A stretch of 64,000 nt of DNA, taken from positions 124,001-188,000 of the forward strand of contig NZ_VSST01000020.1 in the NCBI RefSeq assembly GCF_019402665.1, given 5' to 3'. A program made the translations under genes and the position numbers. Under the pieces are notes generated by a model, which worked only from the letters and a program-made list of their open reading frames with translations, was not told the DNA's origin and searched no databases. How positions within the stretch are numbered: the stretch's first letter is position 1; each line of letters starts with the position of its first letter. Below are positions 56,449 through 64,000 of the stretch, in pieces. Origin of the DNA: Bradyrhizobium canariense (GTDB lineage Bacteria; Pseudomonadota; Alphaproteobacteria; Rhizobiales; Xanthobacteraceae).

Positions 56449-57978
56449 ATGAACCAAGCAGCCAACGCCAATCTGTTTTCCCGCCTGTTCGATGGCCTCG
56501 ACGATCCGAAGCGCCTCGCGATCGAGACTCACGACGGAGGACGCATCAGCTATGGCGATCTGATCGCCCGGGCCGGGCAAATGGCCAATGTGCTGGTCGC
56601 GCGCGGCGTCAAGCCCGGCGACCGCGTTGCGGTTCAGGTCGAGAAATCCGTGGCCAACATCGTGCTGTATCTGGCCACGGTGCGGACCGGCGCGGTCTAC
56701 CTGCCGCTCAACACGGCCTATACGCTGAACGAGCTCGACTATTTCATCGGCGATGCCGAGCCCTCGCTGGTGGTCTGCGATCCCTCCAAGGCGGAGGGCC
56801 TCGCCCCCATCGCGGCCAAGGTGAAGGCGAAAATCGAGACACTCGGGCCTGACGGCAAGGGCTCGCTGACGGAAGCCGCCGACAAGGCGAGCAGCGAATT
56901 CACCACGGTGCCGCGCTCAAACGACGATCTCGCCGCGATCCTCTACACGTCCGGCACCACCGGCCGCTCCAAGGGCGCGATGTTGACCCACGACAATCTG
57001 GCGTCGAACTCGCTCTCGCTGGTCGGCTTCTGGCGCTTCACCGACAAGGACGTGCTGATCCACGCGCTGCCGATCTACCACACCCACGGCCTGTTCGTGG
57101 CGACCAACGTGACGCTGTTCGCGCGGGCGTCGATGATCTTCCTGCCGAAGCTCGACCCGGATCTGATCATCAAGCTGATGGCGCGCGCCACGGTGCTGAT
57201 GGGCGTGCCGACGTTCTATACCCGGCTGCTCCAGAACGCCGCGCTATCGCGCGAAACCACACAACACATGCGGCTGTTCATCTCGGGCTCGGCGCCGCTG
57301 CTGGCCGAAACCCATCGCGAATGGTCGGCGCGCACCGGGCATGCCGTGCTCGAACGCTACGGCATGACCGAGACCAACATGAACACCTCGAATCCCTATG
57401 ACGGCGAGCGCGTGCCCGGCGCAGTCGGCTTTCCGCTCCCCGGCGTCTCCGTACGCGTCACAGATCCTGAGACGGCCAAGGAACTGCCGCGTGACGAAAT
57501 CGGCATGATCGAGGTCAAGGGCCCCAACGTGTTCAAGGGCTATTGGCGCATGCCGGAGAAGACCAAGGCGGAATTCCGCGACGACGGCTTCTTCATCACC
57601 GGCGACCTCGGCAAGATCGACGCCAAGGGCTACGTCCACATTCTCGGCCGCGGCAAGGATCTCGTCATCTCCGGCGGCTTCAACGTTTACCCCAAGGAAA
57701 TCGAGAGCGAGATCGACGCCATGCCCGGCGTGATCGAATCTGCCGTGATCGGCGTGCCCCACGGCGATTTCGGCGAGGGCGTCACGGCGGTGCTGGTCTG
57801 CAACAAGGGCGCCGATGTGACCGAGGCCGCGGTGCTGAAGGCGCTCGACGGCCGGCTAGCGAAGTTCAAGATGCCCAAACGCGTCTTCGTCGTCGACGAG
57901 CTGCCGCGCAACACCATGGGCAAGGTGCAGAAAAACGTGCTGCGGGATATTTACAAGGATCTTTACGCGAAGAAATAG
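56449..57978 (+). CDS. matB: malonyl-CoA synthetase
   Basis: This 509-residue adenylate-forming ligase joins malonate (and methylmalonate in relatives) to CoA. From NLFSRLFDGLDDPKRLAIET onward it is very close to Rhodopseudomonas palustris MatB. Motifs are P-loop YTSGTTGRSKGAM near residue 166, YGMTETNMN, the hinge GRGKDLVISGGFNVYPKEIE, and the catalytic lysine in RNTMGKVQKN near the C-terminus. That lysine is the site regulated by acetylation in R. palustris. The ATG at 56449 gives the family start. Confidence 0.96.
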   Translation: MNQAANANLFSRLFDGLDDPKRLAIETHDGGRISYGDLIARAGQMANVLVARGVKPGDRVAVQVEKSVANIVLYLATVRTGAVYLPLNTAYTLNELDYFIGDAEPSLVVCDPSKAEGLAPIAAKVKAKIETLGPDGKGSLTEAADKASSEFTTVPRSNDDLAAILYTSGTTGRSKGAMLTHDNLASNSLSLVGFWRFTDKDVLIHALPIYHTHGLFVATNVTLFARASMIFLPKLDPDLIIKLMARATVLMGVPTFYTRLLQNAALSRETTQHMRLFISGSAPLLAETHREWSARTGHAVLERYGMTETNMNTSNPYDGERVPGAVGFPLPGVSVRVTDPETAKELPRDEIGMIEVKGPNVFKGYWRMPEKTKAEFRDDGFFITGDLGKIDAKGYVHILGRGKDLVISGGFNVYPKEIESEIDAMPGVIESAVIGVPHGDFGEGVTAVLVCNKGADVTEAAVLKALDGRLAKFKMPKRVFVVDELPRNTMGKVQKNVLRDIYKDLYAKK

Positions 57979-58003
57979 GGGCTGTTGTTCGCTGCACTCT
58001 CGT

Positions 58004-58090
58004 CGTCATTGCGAGGAGCCCTTGCGACGGAGCAATCCAGACTACCGCTGCGGAAAGATTCTGGATTGCTTCGCTACGCTCGCAATGACG
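58004..58090. repeat. palindromic repeat (CGTCATTGCGAGGAGCCC...CGCAATGACG)
   Basis: The terminal arms CGTCATTGCGAG and CTCGCAATGACG enclose GAGCAATCCAG and CTGGATTGCTTC. It is a family member of 23396-23481 and 55464-55550. It lies between the convergent matB and TSUP genes. Confidence 0.85.
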
Positions 58091-58103
58091 GATTTTGCGG
58101 CGG

Positions 58104-58964
58104 CTACTGCCCGCCTATCAAGCTCATCACAAACCGGCTGCCGACAATAAACAGATAGCACCCGAACGCGACCTCCAGCGTCCGCTTCGACATCGCATGC
58201 GCCGCCTTCACACCGAGCGGTGCTGTCACAAGGCTCATCGGCATCACCAGCACGGCGCCGATCAGCGAGACGTAGCCGAGCGCGAACGGCACTTGCAGGG
58301 CTGCAACGCCGGGATAGCTAGCCGCCGCAGGCCAGCCGGCATAGATGTAGCCGAGCGCACCGGGGATCGAGATCAGCACCGCGAGCGCCGACGATGTCGC
58401 CACGGCCTGATGGATCGGACGGCCGTAGAACGTCATCAGCAGATTCGAAAACAATCCGCCGCCGATGCCCATCAAGGTCGACAAAATGCCGACGCAGAAG
58501 CCGTAGATTCGCATCAAGATGCCTTTCGGCAGATCATCGCCGAGTTTCCAGCTCTCGCGCGCGAAGATCAGCCGTACCGCGGCCGACCAGGCGACGGCGA
58601 CGAACACGATCTTGAACAGCCGCTCCGGCGCGTAGCGCGCGACCACGCTGCCGGCGATGACGCCGATCAGGATCGGCAGCCACCAGACCCGAAGGATCGC
58701 AAGATCGACGGCGCCGCGCTTGTAATGCGCCTGGAACGAACGAATCGAGGTCGGAATGATGACGGCGAGCGAAGTGCCGATGCAGAGCGGCATGCGCACC
58801 TCCAGCGGCACACCGGCGATGCGGAAGCACTCGTAGAACACCGGCACCAGAATCGCGCCGCCGCCGATGCCGAACACGCCGGCCAAAAATCCGGAGAGCG
58901 CGCCGGTTGCGATCAGCAGCAGCGTGAGCTCGAGGATCTCCTTGATATCAAGTCCTGCAATCAC
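58104..58964 (-). CDS. TSUP family transporter (TauE/SafE-like)
   Basis: This protein has 286 residues from a GTG at 58964 (VIAGLDIKEILEL). It has about eight hydrophobic helices and the duplicated TSUP glycine-rich motif (FLAGVFGIGGGAILVPVFYE near the start, STLMGIGGGLFSNLLMTFYG in the second half). The family exports sulfite, sulfonates or organosulfur compounds, but the substrate here is unknown. A longer ATG frame upstream would add a charged, low-hydrophobic extension and is less likely. Confidence 0.87.
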   Translation of the reverse strand: MIAGLDIKEILELTLLLIATGALSGFLAGVFGIGGGAILVPVFYECFRIAGVPLEVRMPLCIGTSLAVIIPTSIRSFQAHYKRGAVDLAILRVWWLPILIGVIAGSVVARYAPERLFKIVFVAVAWSAAVRLIFARESWKLGDDLPKGILMRIYGFCVGILSTLMGIGGGLFSNLLMTFYGRPIHQAVATSSALAVLISIPGALGYIYAGWPAAASYPGVAALQVPFALGYVSLIGAVLVMPMSLVTAPLGVKAAHAMSKRTLEVAFGCYLFIVGSRFVMSLIGGQ

Positions 58965-59056
58965 CCCTGACCTGCCCCGGCGATGGCTCGCAACTTCTCC
59001 GATGCATCGCTCGGACAGCTGCCCGCAATGCTCTAGGCGATCTGATTTGTCGGGTC

Positions 59057-59075
59057 GACCGCCGCATCGGCGGTC
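59057..59075. other. perfect hairpin upstream of sdhC
   Basis: GACCGCCG-CAT-CGGCGGTC is a perfect inverted repeat without a T tract. It lies within the 518-base gap 58965-59482 between the TSUP and sdhC starts. The gap also holds the TGGTATACCA palindrome at 59311-59320; I see no gene in it. Confidence 0.5.
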
Positions 59076-59310
59076 TGGGGTGGGATGCAGGTTGCGCATA
59101 TCCGCCCGTCTCGCGAAAAATCGGTGCGCTTTGCGGAAATTGAAAATTGCTCGCCGATCATCCCTGCCGGTCCGAACGTCATGAATGACTGGTTCGAACC
59201 CTGGTTGGCCTGCGGCGGCTTAGAGCCGTTCCAATAGTAATTTCAATGCGCCGCAGCTCTCCGACAAGGAATGAATTTTTGTTCTGTCTTTAGCCGGTGC
59301 GCCATGGCCC

Positions 59311-59320
59311 TGGTATACCA
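59311..59320. promoter_or_regulatory. TGGTATACCA palindrome upstream of sdhC
   Basis: This perfect 10-base palindrome lies 163 bases upstream of the sdhC start. A one-base variant (TGGCATACCA) lies upstream of sucC at 5531-5540. It could be an operator shared by two TCA-cycle operons; this is inference. Confidence 0.35.
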
Positions 59321-59482
59321 AGCGCCCGATTGGCCTTGTTACATCAAGGGCCTAGAGCTGAACCCAGGTTCGATTTATGGCGATTTGGTGATTGCGCAGG
59401 TGAAATCGACTCCGTAAATAGAGCCGACCTTTCGCGATCCCCGCGCGCCCCATGCTGGGCCGCAATAAAGCAATCGAAGCCC

Positions 59483-59881
59483 ATGACCGCACGGATCGAA
59501 CGACCGCTTTCGCCACACATGCAAGTCTACCGCTGGACGCTGACGATGGCACTTTCCATCGTCCATCGCGCCACCGGGATTGCCCTCTACGCCGGAACGC
59601 TGCTGCTGGCCTGGTGGCTGATTGCGACGGCCTCCGGCCCGGCCGCCTATAGCCACGTCCAGGCCTTCACCGGCAGCATCATCGGCCGGCTGATCGTGTT
59701 CGGATTCACCTGGGCGCTGATGCACCACATGCTCAGCGGCATCCGGCATTTCGTCTGGGACCTGGGCTACGGCTTCAAGGCCAATGAGCGCGAAGCGTTG
59801 ACCTGGGGCGCGTTGATCGGCGGCATCGTGCTCACGGTCCTGGTCTGGATCATCGCCTACGCGATCGGAGGCGGCCGATGA
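59483..59881 (+). CDS. sdhC: succinate dehydrogenase cytochrome b556 subunit
   Basis: This 132-residue membrane anchor starts MTARIERPLSPHMQVYRWTLTMALSIVHRATG, the SdhC signature with heme-ligand and quinone-site residues. Three transmembrane helices are evident (TGIALYAGTLLLAWWLIA, IGRLIVFGFTWALMHHMLSG, ALIGGIVLTVLVWIIAYAIG). The ATG at 59483 gives the family start. It overlaps sdhD by four bases (ATGA). Confidence 0.97.
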   Translation: MTARIERPLSPHMQVYRWTLTMALSIVHRATGIALYAGTLLLAWWLIATASGPAAYSHVQAFTGSIIGRLIVFGFTWALMHHMLSGIRHFVWDLGYGFKANEREALTWGALIGGIVLTVLVWIIAYAIGGGR

Positions 59882-60294
59882 GTTTCGACGAATCCCACGG
59901 CGCTCCGAAGGGCTCCTCCATGCGCACCCCGCTCGGCCGCGTGCGCAATCTGGGCGCGGCGCATTCGGGCACCTCCGATTTCTGGCGCCAGCGCATCACC
60001 GGCGTCGCCATGACGCTGCTGATGATCCCCGTGATCGTGATCGTGATGATGCTGCTCGGCCGCAACCAGGCCGGCGCCGCACAGATTCTCGGCTCGCTGC
60101 CGATCGCGGTGATCCTGCTGCTCTTCATCTTCGCCAGCGCCTGGCACATGAAGATCGGCATGCAGGTCGTGATCGAGGACTACATCCATAACGAGAAGCT
60201 GAAGCTCATCTCGATCATGCTCAACAACTTCTTCTCGTTCGCCGTGGCGCTCGCCTCGACCTACGCGATCCTGAAACTTTCCTCCGGAGTCTAA
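59878..60294 (+). CDS. sdhD: succinate dehydrogenase membrane anchor subunit
   Basis: This 138-residue second anchor has three helices. The family pattern is visible in GAAHSGTSDFWRQRITGVAMTLL, and SAWHMKIGMQVVIEDYIHNE carries the heme-ligand histidine. It overlaps sdhC by four bases and ends 3 bases before sdhA, so translation of the operon is tightly coupled. Confidence 0.96.
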   Translation: MSFDESHGAPKGSSMRTPLGRVRNLGAAHSGTSDFWRQRITGVAMTLLMIPVIVIVMMLLGRNQAGAAQILGSLPIAVILLLFIFASAWHMKIGMQVVIEDYIHNEKLKLISIMLNNFFSFAVALASTYAILKLSSGV

Positions 60295-60297
60295 CCC

Positions 60298-62133
60298 ATG
60301 GCCACAGAGACCAATGGCAAGGGCAACGGCGCTCCCGCCACCAACGGCAAAGCCTATCCGATCGAAGACCATACCTATGATGTGGTCGTGGTCGGCGCCG
60401 GCGGCGCGGGCTTGCGCGCCGTGGTCGGCTGCAGCGAAGCCGGCCTCCGCACCGCCTGCATCACCAAAGTGTTTCCGACCCGCTCGCACACCGTCGCGGC
60501 GCAGGGCGGCATCTCGGCGTCCCTCGGCAACATGCACAAGGACGACTGGCGCTGGCACATGTACGACACCGTGAAGGGGTCGGACTGGCTGGGCGACCAG
60601 GACGCGATCGAATACATGGTGCGCAACGCGCCCGAGGCGGTCTACGAGCTCGAGCATTGGGGCGTGCCGTTCTCGCGCACCGAAGACGGCAAGATCTACC
60701 AGCGCCCGTTCGGCGGCATGACGCTGGACTACGGCAAGGGCCAGGCGCAGCGCACCTGCGCCGCCGCCGACCGCACCGGCCACGCCATGCTGCACACGAT
60801 GTACGGCCAGTCGCTGCGCCACGCGGCCGAGTTCTTCATCGAGTTCTTTGCCATCGACCTGATCATGGACGACCAGGGCACCTGCCGCGGCGTCATCGCG
60901 CTCAAGCTCGACGACGGCACGCTGCACCGCTTCCGCGCCCAGTCCGTGATTCTGGCGACCGGCGGCTATGGCCGCGCCTATGCATCCTGCACCTCGGCGC
61001 ACACCTGCACCGGCGATGGCGGCGGCATGGTGCTGCGCGCCGGCCTGCCGATGCAGGACATGGAGTTCGTGCAGTTCCACCCGACCGGCATCTACGGCTC
61101 GGGCTGTCTCGTCACCGAAGGCGCGCGTGGCGAAGGCGGCTATCTCGTCAACTCCGAGGGCGAGCGCTTCATGGAGCGCTATGCGCCCTCCGCCAAGGAT
61201 CTGGCCTCGCGTGACGTCGTCTCGCGCGCGATGACCATCGAGATTCGCGAAGGCCGCGGCGTCGGCAAGAAGAAGGACCACATCTTCCTTCATCTCGACC
61301 ATCTCGATCCCGCGGTGCTGGCCGAGCGCCTGCCGGGCATCTCGGAATCCGCAAAGATCTTCGCCAATGTCGACGTGACGCGCGAACCGATCCCGATCGT
61401 CCCAACCGTGCACTACAACATGGGCGGCATCCCGACGAACTATCACGGCGAAGTCCTGACCAAGAAGGACGGCGACGACAACGCCATCATCCCCGGCCTG
61501 ATGGCGATCGGCGAGGCCGCCTGTGTGTCCGTGCACGGCGCCAACCGCCTCGGCTCCAACTCGCTGATCGACCTTGTCGTGTTCGGCCGCGCCGCGGCGC
61601 TGCGCCTCGCCGAGAAGCTCACGCCGAACGCCAGCCAGCCGGAGCTGCCGGCGAATTCGTCCGACCTGGCGCTCGGCCGGCTCGATCATTATCGCTATGC
61701 CTCCGGCGGCACGCCGACCGCGAAGCTGCGCGAAGGCATGCAGCACGTGATGCAGAACAATTGCGCGGTGTTCCGCACCGGCGACATCCTGAGCGAAGGC
61801 CAGAACCTGATCGAGAAGGTCCATAGCGGCATCACCGACATCGCCGTGTCCGACCGCTCGCTGGTGTGGAATTCCGACCTGATCGAGACGCTCGAATTCG
61901 ACAATCTGATCGCGCAGGCGGTGGTGACGATGAACTCGGCCGCCAACCGCACTGAGAGCCGCGGCGCGCATGCCCGCGAGGACTTCTCCGAGCGCGACGA
62001 CAAGAACTGGATGAAGCACACGCTGGCCTGGCTGGAAGATTCCGGCAAGGTCAAGATCGAGTACCGCCCGGTTCACGACTACACCATGACCAACGACGTC
62101 CAGTACATCCCGCCCAAGGCTCGCGTTTACTAA
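60298..62133 (+). CDS. sdhA: succinate dehydrogenase flavoprotein subunit
   Basis: This 611-residue FAD subunit oxidises succinate. The Rossmann segment [15 protein letters not shown] is near residue 25, and the histidine for covalent FAD lies in [16 protein letters not shown] near residue 63. The active-site region [22 protein letters not shown] and [17 protein letters not shown] are intact. The C-terminus ends YIPPKARVY, as in other alphaproteobacteria. It is the third gene of sdhCDAB. Confidence 0.98.
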   Translation: MATETNGKGNGAPATNGKAYPIEDHTYDVVVVGAGGAGLRAVVGCSEAGLRTACITKVFPTRSHTVAAQGGISASLGNMHKDDWRWHMYDTVKGSDWLGDQDAIEYMVRNAPEAVYELEHWGVPFSRTEDGKIYQRPFGGMTLDYGKGQAQRTCAAADRTGHAMLHTMYGQSLRHAAEFFIEFFAIDLIMDDQGTCRGVIALKLDDGTLHRFRAQSVILATGGYGRAYASCTSAHTCTGDGGGMVLRAGLPMQDMEFVQFHPTGIYGSGCLVTEGARGEGGYLVNSEGERFMERYAPSAKDLASRDVVSRAMTIEIREGRGVGKKKDHIFLHLDHLDPAVLAERLPGISESAKIFANVDVTREPIPIVPTVHYNMGGIPTNYHGEVLTKKDGDDNAIIPGLMAIGEAACVSVHGANRLGSNSLIDLVVFGRAAALRLAEKLTPNASQPELPANSSDLALGRLDHYRYASGGTPTAKLREGMQHVMQNNCAVFRTGDILSEGQNLIEKVHSGITDIAVSDRSLVWNSDLIETLEFDNLIAQAVVTMNSAANRTESRGAHAREDFSERDDKNWMKHTLAWLEDSGKVKIEYRPVHDYTMTNDVQYIPPKARVY

Positions 62134-62175
62134 ACGGCGCGCATGTACTGAGCGAACAGCGAAAGCTTTATCGAA

Positions 62176-62958
62176 ATGGTTGAATTCGCACTTCCGAAGA
62201 ACTCCAAGATCAGCGGCGGCAAGACGTGGCCGAAGCCCGCGGGCGCGACCGAGGTCCGTGAATTCCGCGTCTATCGCTGGAATCCGGACGACGGCAAGAA
62301 TCCGAGCGTCGACACCTATTACGTCGACACCCATGATTGCGGGCCGATGGTGCTGGACGGTCTGATCTGGATCAAGAACAACATCGACCCGTCGCTGACC
62401 TTCCGCCGCTCGTGCCGCGAAGGCGTCTGCGGCTCCTGCGCGATGAACATCGACGGCCAGAACACGCTGGCCTGCACCCGCTCGATGCACGACGTGAAGG
62501 ACGGCGCGGTGAAGATCAATCCGCTTCCGCACCAGCCTGTCGTGAAGGACCTCATCCCCGACCTCACGAATTTCTATGCGCAGTACGCTTCGGTCGAGCC
62601 GTGGCTGAAGACGACCTCGCCGACGCCGCAGAAGGAATGGAAGCAGAGCCACGAGGACCGCGAGAAGCTCGACGGCCTCTACGAGTGCATCCTCTGCGCC
62701 TGCTGCTCGACCTCGTGCCCGAGCTATTGGTGGAACAGCGAGCGCTATCTCGGTCCCGCCGCGCTGCTCCAGGCCAACCGCTGGGTGTCGGATTCGCGGG
62801 ATGAAGCGACCGGCGAGCGGCTCGACAATCTCGAGGACCCGTTCCGCCTCTATCGCTGCCACACCATCATGAACTGCGCCAAGGCCTGCCCGAAGGGCCT
62901 CAACCCGGCGGAGGCCATCGCGGAGCTCAAGCTCAAGATGGTCGAGCGCCAGATCTAG
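62176..62958 (+). CDS. sdhB: succinate dehydrogenase iron-sulfur subunit
   Basis: This 260-residue subunit carries three Fe-S clusters: a [2Fe-2S] site in [16 protein letters not shown], a [4Fe-4S] site in [17 protein letters not shown] and a [3Fe-4S] site in [17 protein letters not shown]. It passes electrons from SdhA FAD to quinone at SdhCD. It lies 42 bases after sdhA and completes the operon. Confidence 0.98.
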   Translation: MVEFALPKNSKISGGKTWPKPAGATEVREFRVYRWNPDDGKNPSVDTYYVDTHDCGPMVLDGLIWIKNNIDPSLTFRRSCREGVCGSCAMNIDGQNTLACTRSMHDVKDGAVKINPLPHQPVVKDLIPDLTNFYAQYASVEPWLKTTSPTPQKEWKQSHEDREKLDGLYECILCACCSTSCPSYWWNSERYLGPAALLQANRWVSDSRDEATGERLDNLEDPFRLYRCHTIMNCAKACPKGLNPAEAIAELKLKMVERQI

Positions 62959-62977
62959 GCGTCATTCATGCTGCGAT

Positions 62978-63000
62978 CCCCGGCCGGAACGGCCGGGGCA
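62978..63000 (+). terminator. hairpin after sdhB
   Basis: CCCCGGCCG-GAA-CGGCCGGGG has a perfect 9-base stem 20 bases past the sdhB stop. There is no T tract, so it may be a 3'-stabilising hairpin and not a true intrinsic terminator. Confidence 0.5.
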
Positions 63001-63147
63001 TTCTACGGCGGGCGCGTCTTCCAGTAGATTTCGCCTCCGCCCCTGCGCGGGCAAGCCGACGAGTTGCAACCTCTGGTTCCAGCTACAAGCCGCTTCCTTC
63101 CCGGCGCGAAATTCAAGTAAGCTCTCCGGCGTGGGACCGGAGCGACC

Positions 63148-64000
63148 GTGCAGGGCGCACAACGCAATTCGCTGAGATTGCTGCAGTGGATGATGGCTGC
63201 GTCCCTGGCGCTGCCGATTGCGCTGTTCGCGATCGCCGCCTCGATCTCCTACACCTCGACCAAAGAGATCGCCGACCGCGAGATCGAGCGCACCCTCGAT
63301 GTCGCGCACGAGCACGCGCTCAAGGTGTTCGAGACCATCGACCGCAGCCTCGCCGAGATCAACGAGGTGGTGCGCGACATGCCCGACGAAATCATCCGCT
63401 CGCGCGAACCGGCCCTGCACCGCCGCCTGAAGCAACTGACCGATTCGCTGCCGCAGCTCAAATCGGCATGGATCTTCGATGCGGACGGAAAGTCGCTGGT
63501 CAACAGCCTGGCATCGCCGCCGCCGGCGCAGAGCTTTGCGGACCGTGATTACTTTGCCGCCCATGTCGACCAGAGCATCGGCAGCTACATCGGCGTTCCC
63601 CTGACGCCGCGCCAGCCCTATCAGGGCGCGCGCTTCTTCGGGGTCAGCCGCCGCCGCAGCTCCGACGACGGCAGCTTCATCGGCGTGATCCAGGCCTCCG
63701 TCCTGCCGGAATATTTCGAGAGCTTTTATGCCAGGATCGGCTCCGATCCCGGCAGCTTCCTCGCCATGGCACGTACCGACGGCGTGGTGCTGGCGCATCT
63801 TCCGCGGCTGGACCGCGACCTCAGGCCCGATCCTAACGGGCCGGTTGGCCGCAGCATCGCAGCTCACCCCGAGCATGGCCTCATCACCATCGCCTGGCCA
63901 TCGGACGAGGTCGAGCGGCGCATCGGCTACCGACGCATCGCCGAATACCCGATCTATGTCAGCGCGGGGCTGGAGACCTCGGCAATCCGCGCGCGCTGGC
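63148..64000 (+). CDS. membrane sensor protein with periplasmic Cache-like domain (3' end outside window)
   Basis: The frame is open from the GTG at 63148 (GGAG ribosome binding site about 8 bases upstream) to the right edge, 284 codons. A first membrane segment (MMAASLALPIALFAIAASISYTS) is followed by a long extracytoplasmic domain. That domain has helix-rich REIERTLDVAHEHALKVFETI and Cache-like strands (SAWIFDADGKSLVNS, FADRDYFAAH, FFGVSRRR, GVIQASVLPEYFE, FLAMARTDGVVLAH). The output module (histidine kinase, diguanylate cyclase or other) lies outside the window. Confidence 0.85.
   Translation, partial: MQGAQRNSLRLLQWMMAASLALPIALFAIAASISYTSTKEIADREIERTLDVAHEHALKVFETIDRSLAEINEVVRDMPDEIIRSREPALHRRLKQLTDSLPQLKSAWIFDADGKSLVNSLASPPPAQSFADRDYFAAHVDQSIGSYIGVPLTPRQPYQGARFFGVSRRRSSDDGSFIGVIQASVLPEYFESFYARIGSDPGSFLAMARTDGVVLAHLPRLDRDLRPDPNGPVGRSIAAHPEHGLITIAWPSDEVERRIGYRRIAEYPIYVSAGLETSAIRARW

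Noticed and set aside
59335..59350. CCTTGTTACATCAAGG palindrome upstream of sdhC as an FNR/FixK box
   Set aside because: FixK/FNR boxes need TTGA-N6-TCAA-type 14-base spacing; here the TTG and CAA are only six bases apart, so the arms do not match.
59857..62862. About 1000-codon open frame antisense to sdhD, sdhA and sdhB
   Set aside because: It spans three confidently identified genes on the other strand and has the composition of a reverse-complement shadow with no recognisable domain.
62962..63876. Minus-strand 304-codon frame opposite the right-edge sensor gene
   Set aside because: The plus-strand frame has a ribosome binding site, a clear membrane segment and Cache-like strands; the minus frame has neither a family match nor a plausible start context.

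Overview
The window is a high-GC chromosomal segment from an alphaproteobacterium, most probably Bradyrhizobium or a close relative. The reasons are the protein families, the acnA/cytochrome c maturation (cyc) gene arrangement known from B. japonicum, a MatB very close to the Rhodopseudomonas type, and many short palindromic intergenic repeats of the kinds scattered through Bradyrhizobium genomes. It is mostly housekeeping sequence. I see no rRNA, tRNA, CRISPR array, prophage or intact insertion sequence.

Layout. 1-6.7 kb: a leftward TCA-cycle block (mdh, sucC, a DUF1579 gene, sucD, sucA running off the left edge). 6.9-10 kb: zapE, an orphan VapB-like antitoxin, thpR, a periplasmic arylesterase. 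10-14.3 kb: an ABC ATPase/permease pair and a Bax inhibitor-1-like protein. 14.6-17 kb: GNAT, DUF2794 and DUF1223 genes around a candidate small RNA. 17.2-23.4 kb: acnA divergent from ccmABCDG (cycVWZXY), with an Irr-type ICE palindrome between them. 23.5-29.5 kb: yciB-ftsY and mtaB-dapF leftward, split by rightward rluA-like and DUF2336 genes. 29.7-32.4 kb: secreted GyrI-like and SIMPL proteins, and a Tat-exported metallo-hydrolase. 32.7-36.7 kb: ffh-rpsP-rimM-trmD-rplS. 37-41.3 kb: leuC and leuD around a group of small exported proteins. 41.4-46.1 kb: a glycosyltransferase-like gene and a small accessory patch (DUF6455, lactonase-like MBL protein, AraC regulator, SDR) bounded by a second, truncated copy of the DUF6455 3' end. 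46.1-52.9 kb: a CoA ester lyase, carbonic anhydrase, asd, leuB and an MFS transporter. 53.1-59 kb: a molybdopterin oxidoreductase/cytochrome b pair, fasciclin, SDR, matB and a TSUP exporter. 59.4-63 kb: sdhCDAB. 63.1 kb to the right edge: the start of a sensor protein.

How the genes work together. Much of the TCA cycle (aconitase, 2-oxoglutarate dehydrogenase E1, succinyl-CoA synthetase, succinate dehydrogenase, malate dehydrogenase) sits in one 64 kb stretch beside cytochrome c maturation and both SRP GTPases (Ffh, FtsY). The leucine genes leuC, leuD and leuB are spread over about 15 kb. The most distinctive signals are regulatory or evolutionary: the ICE motif between acnA and ccmA, a repeat that has become the C-terminus of RimM, the DUF6455-bounded patch with paired AraC-type operator half-sites, and a plus-strand hairpin-terminator unit that fits no annotated gene.
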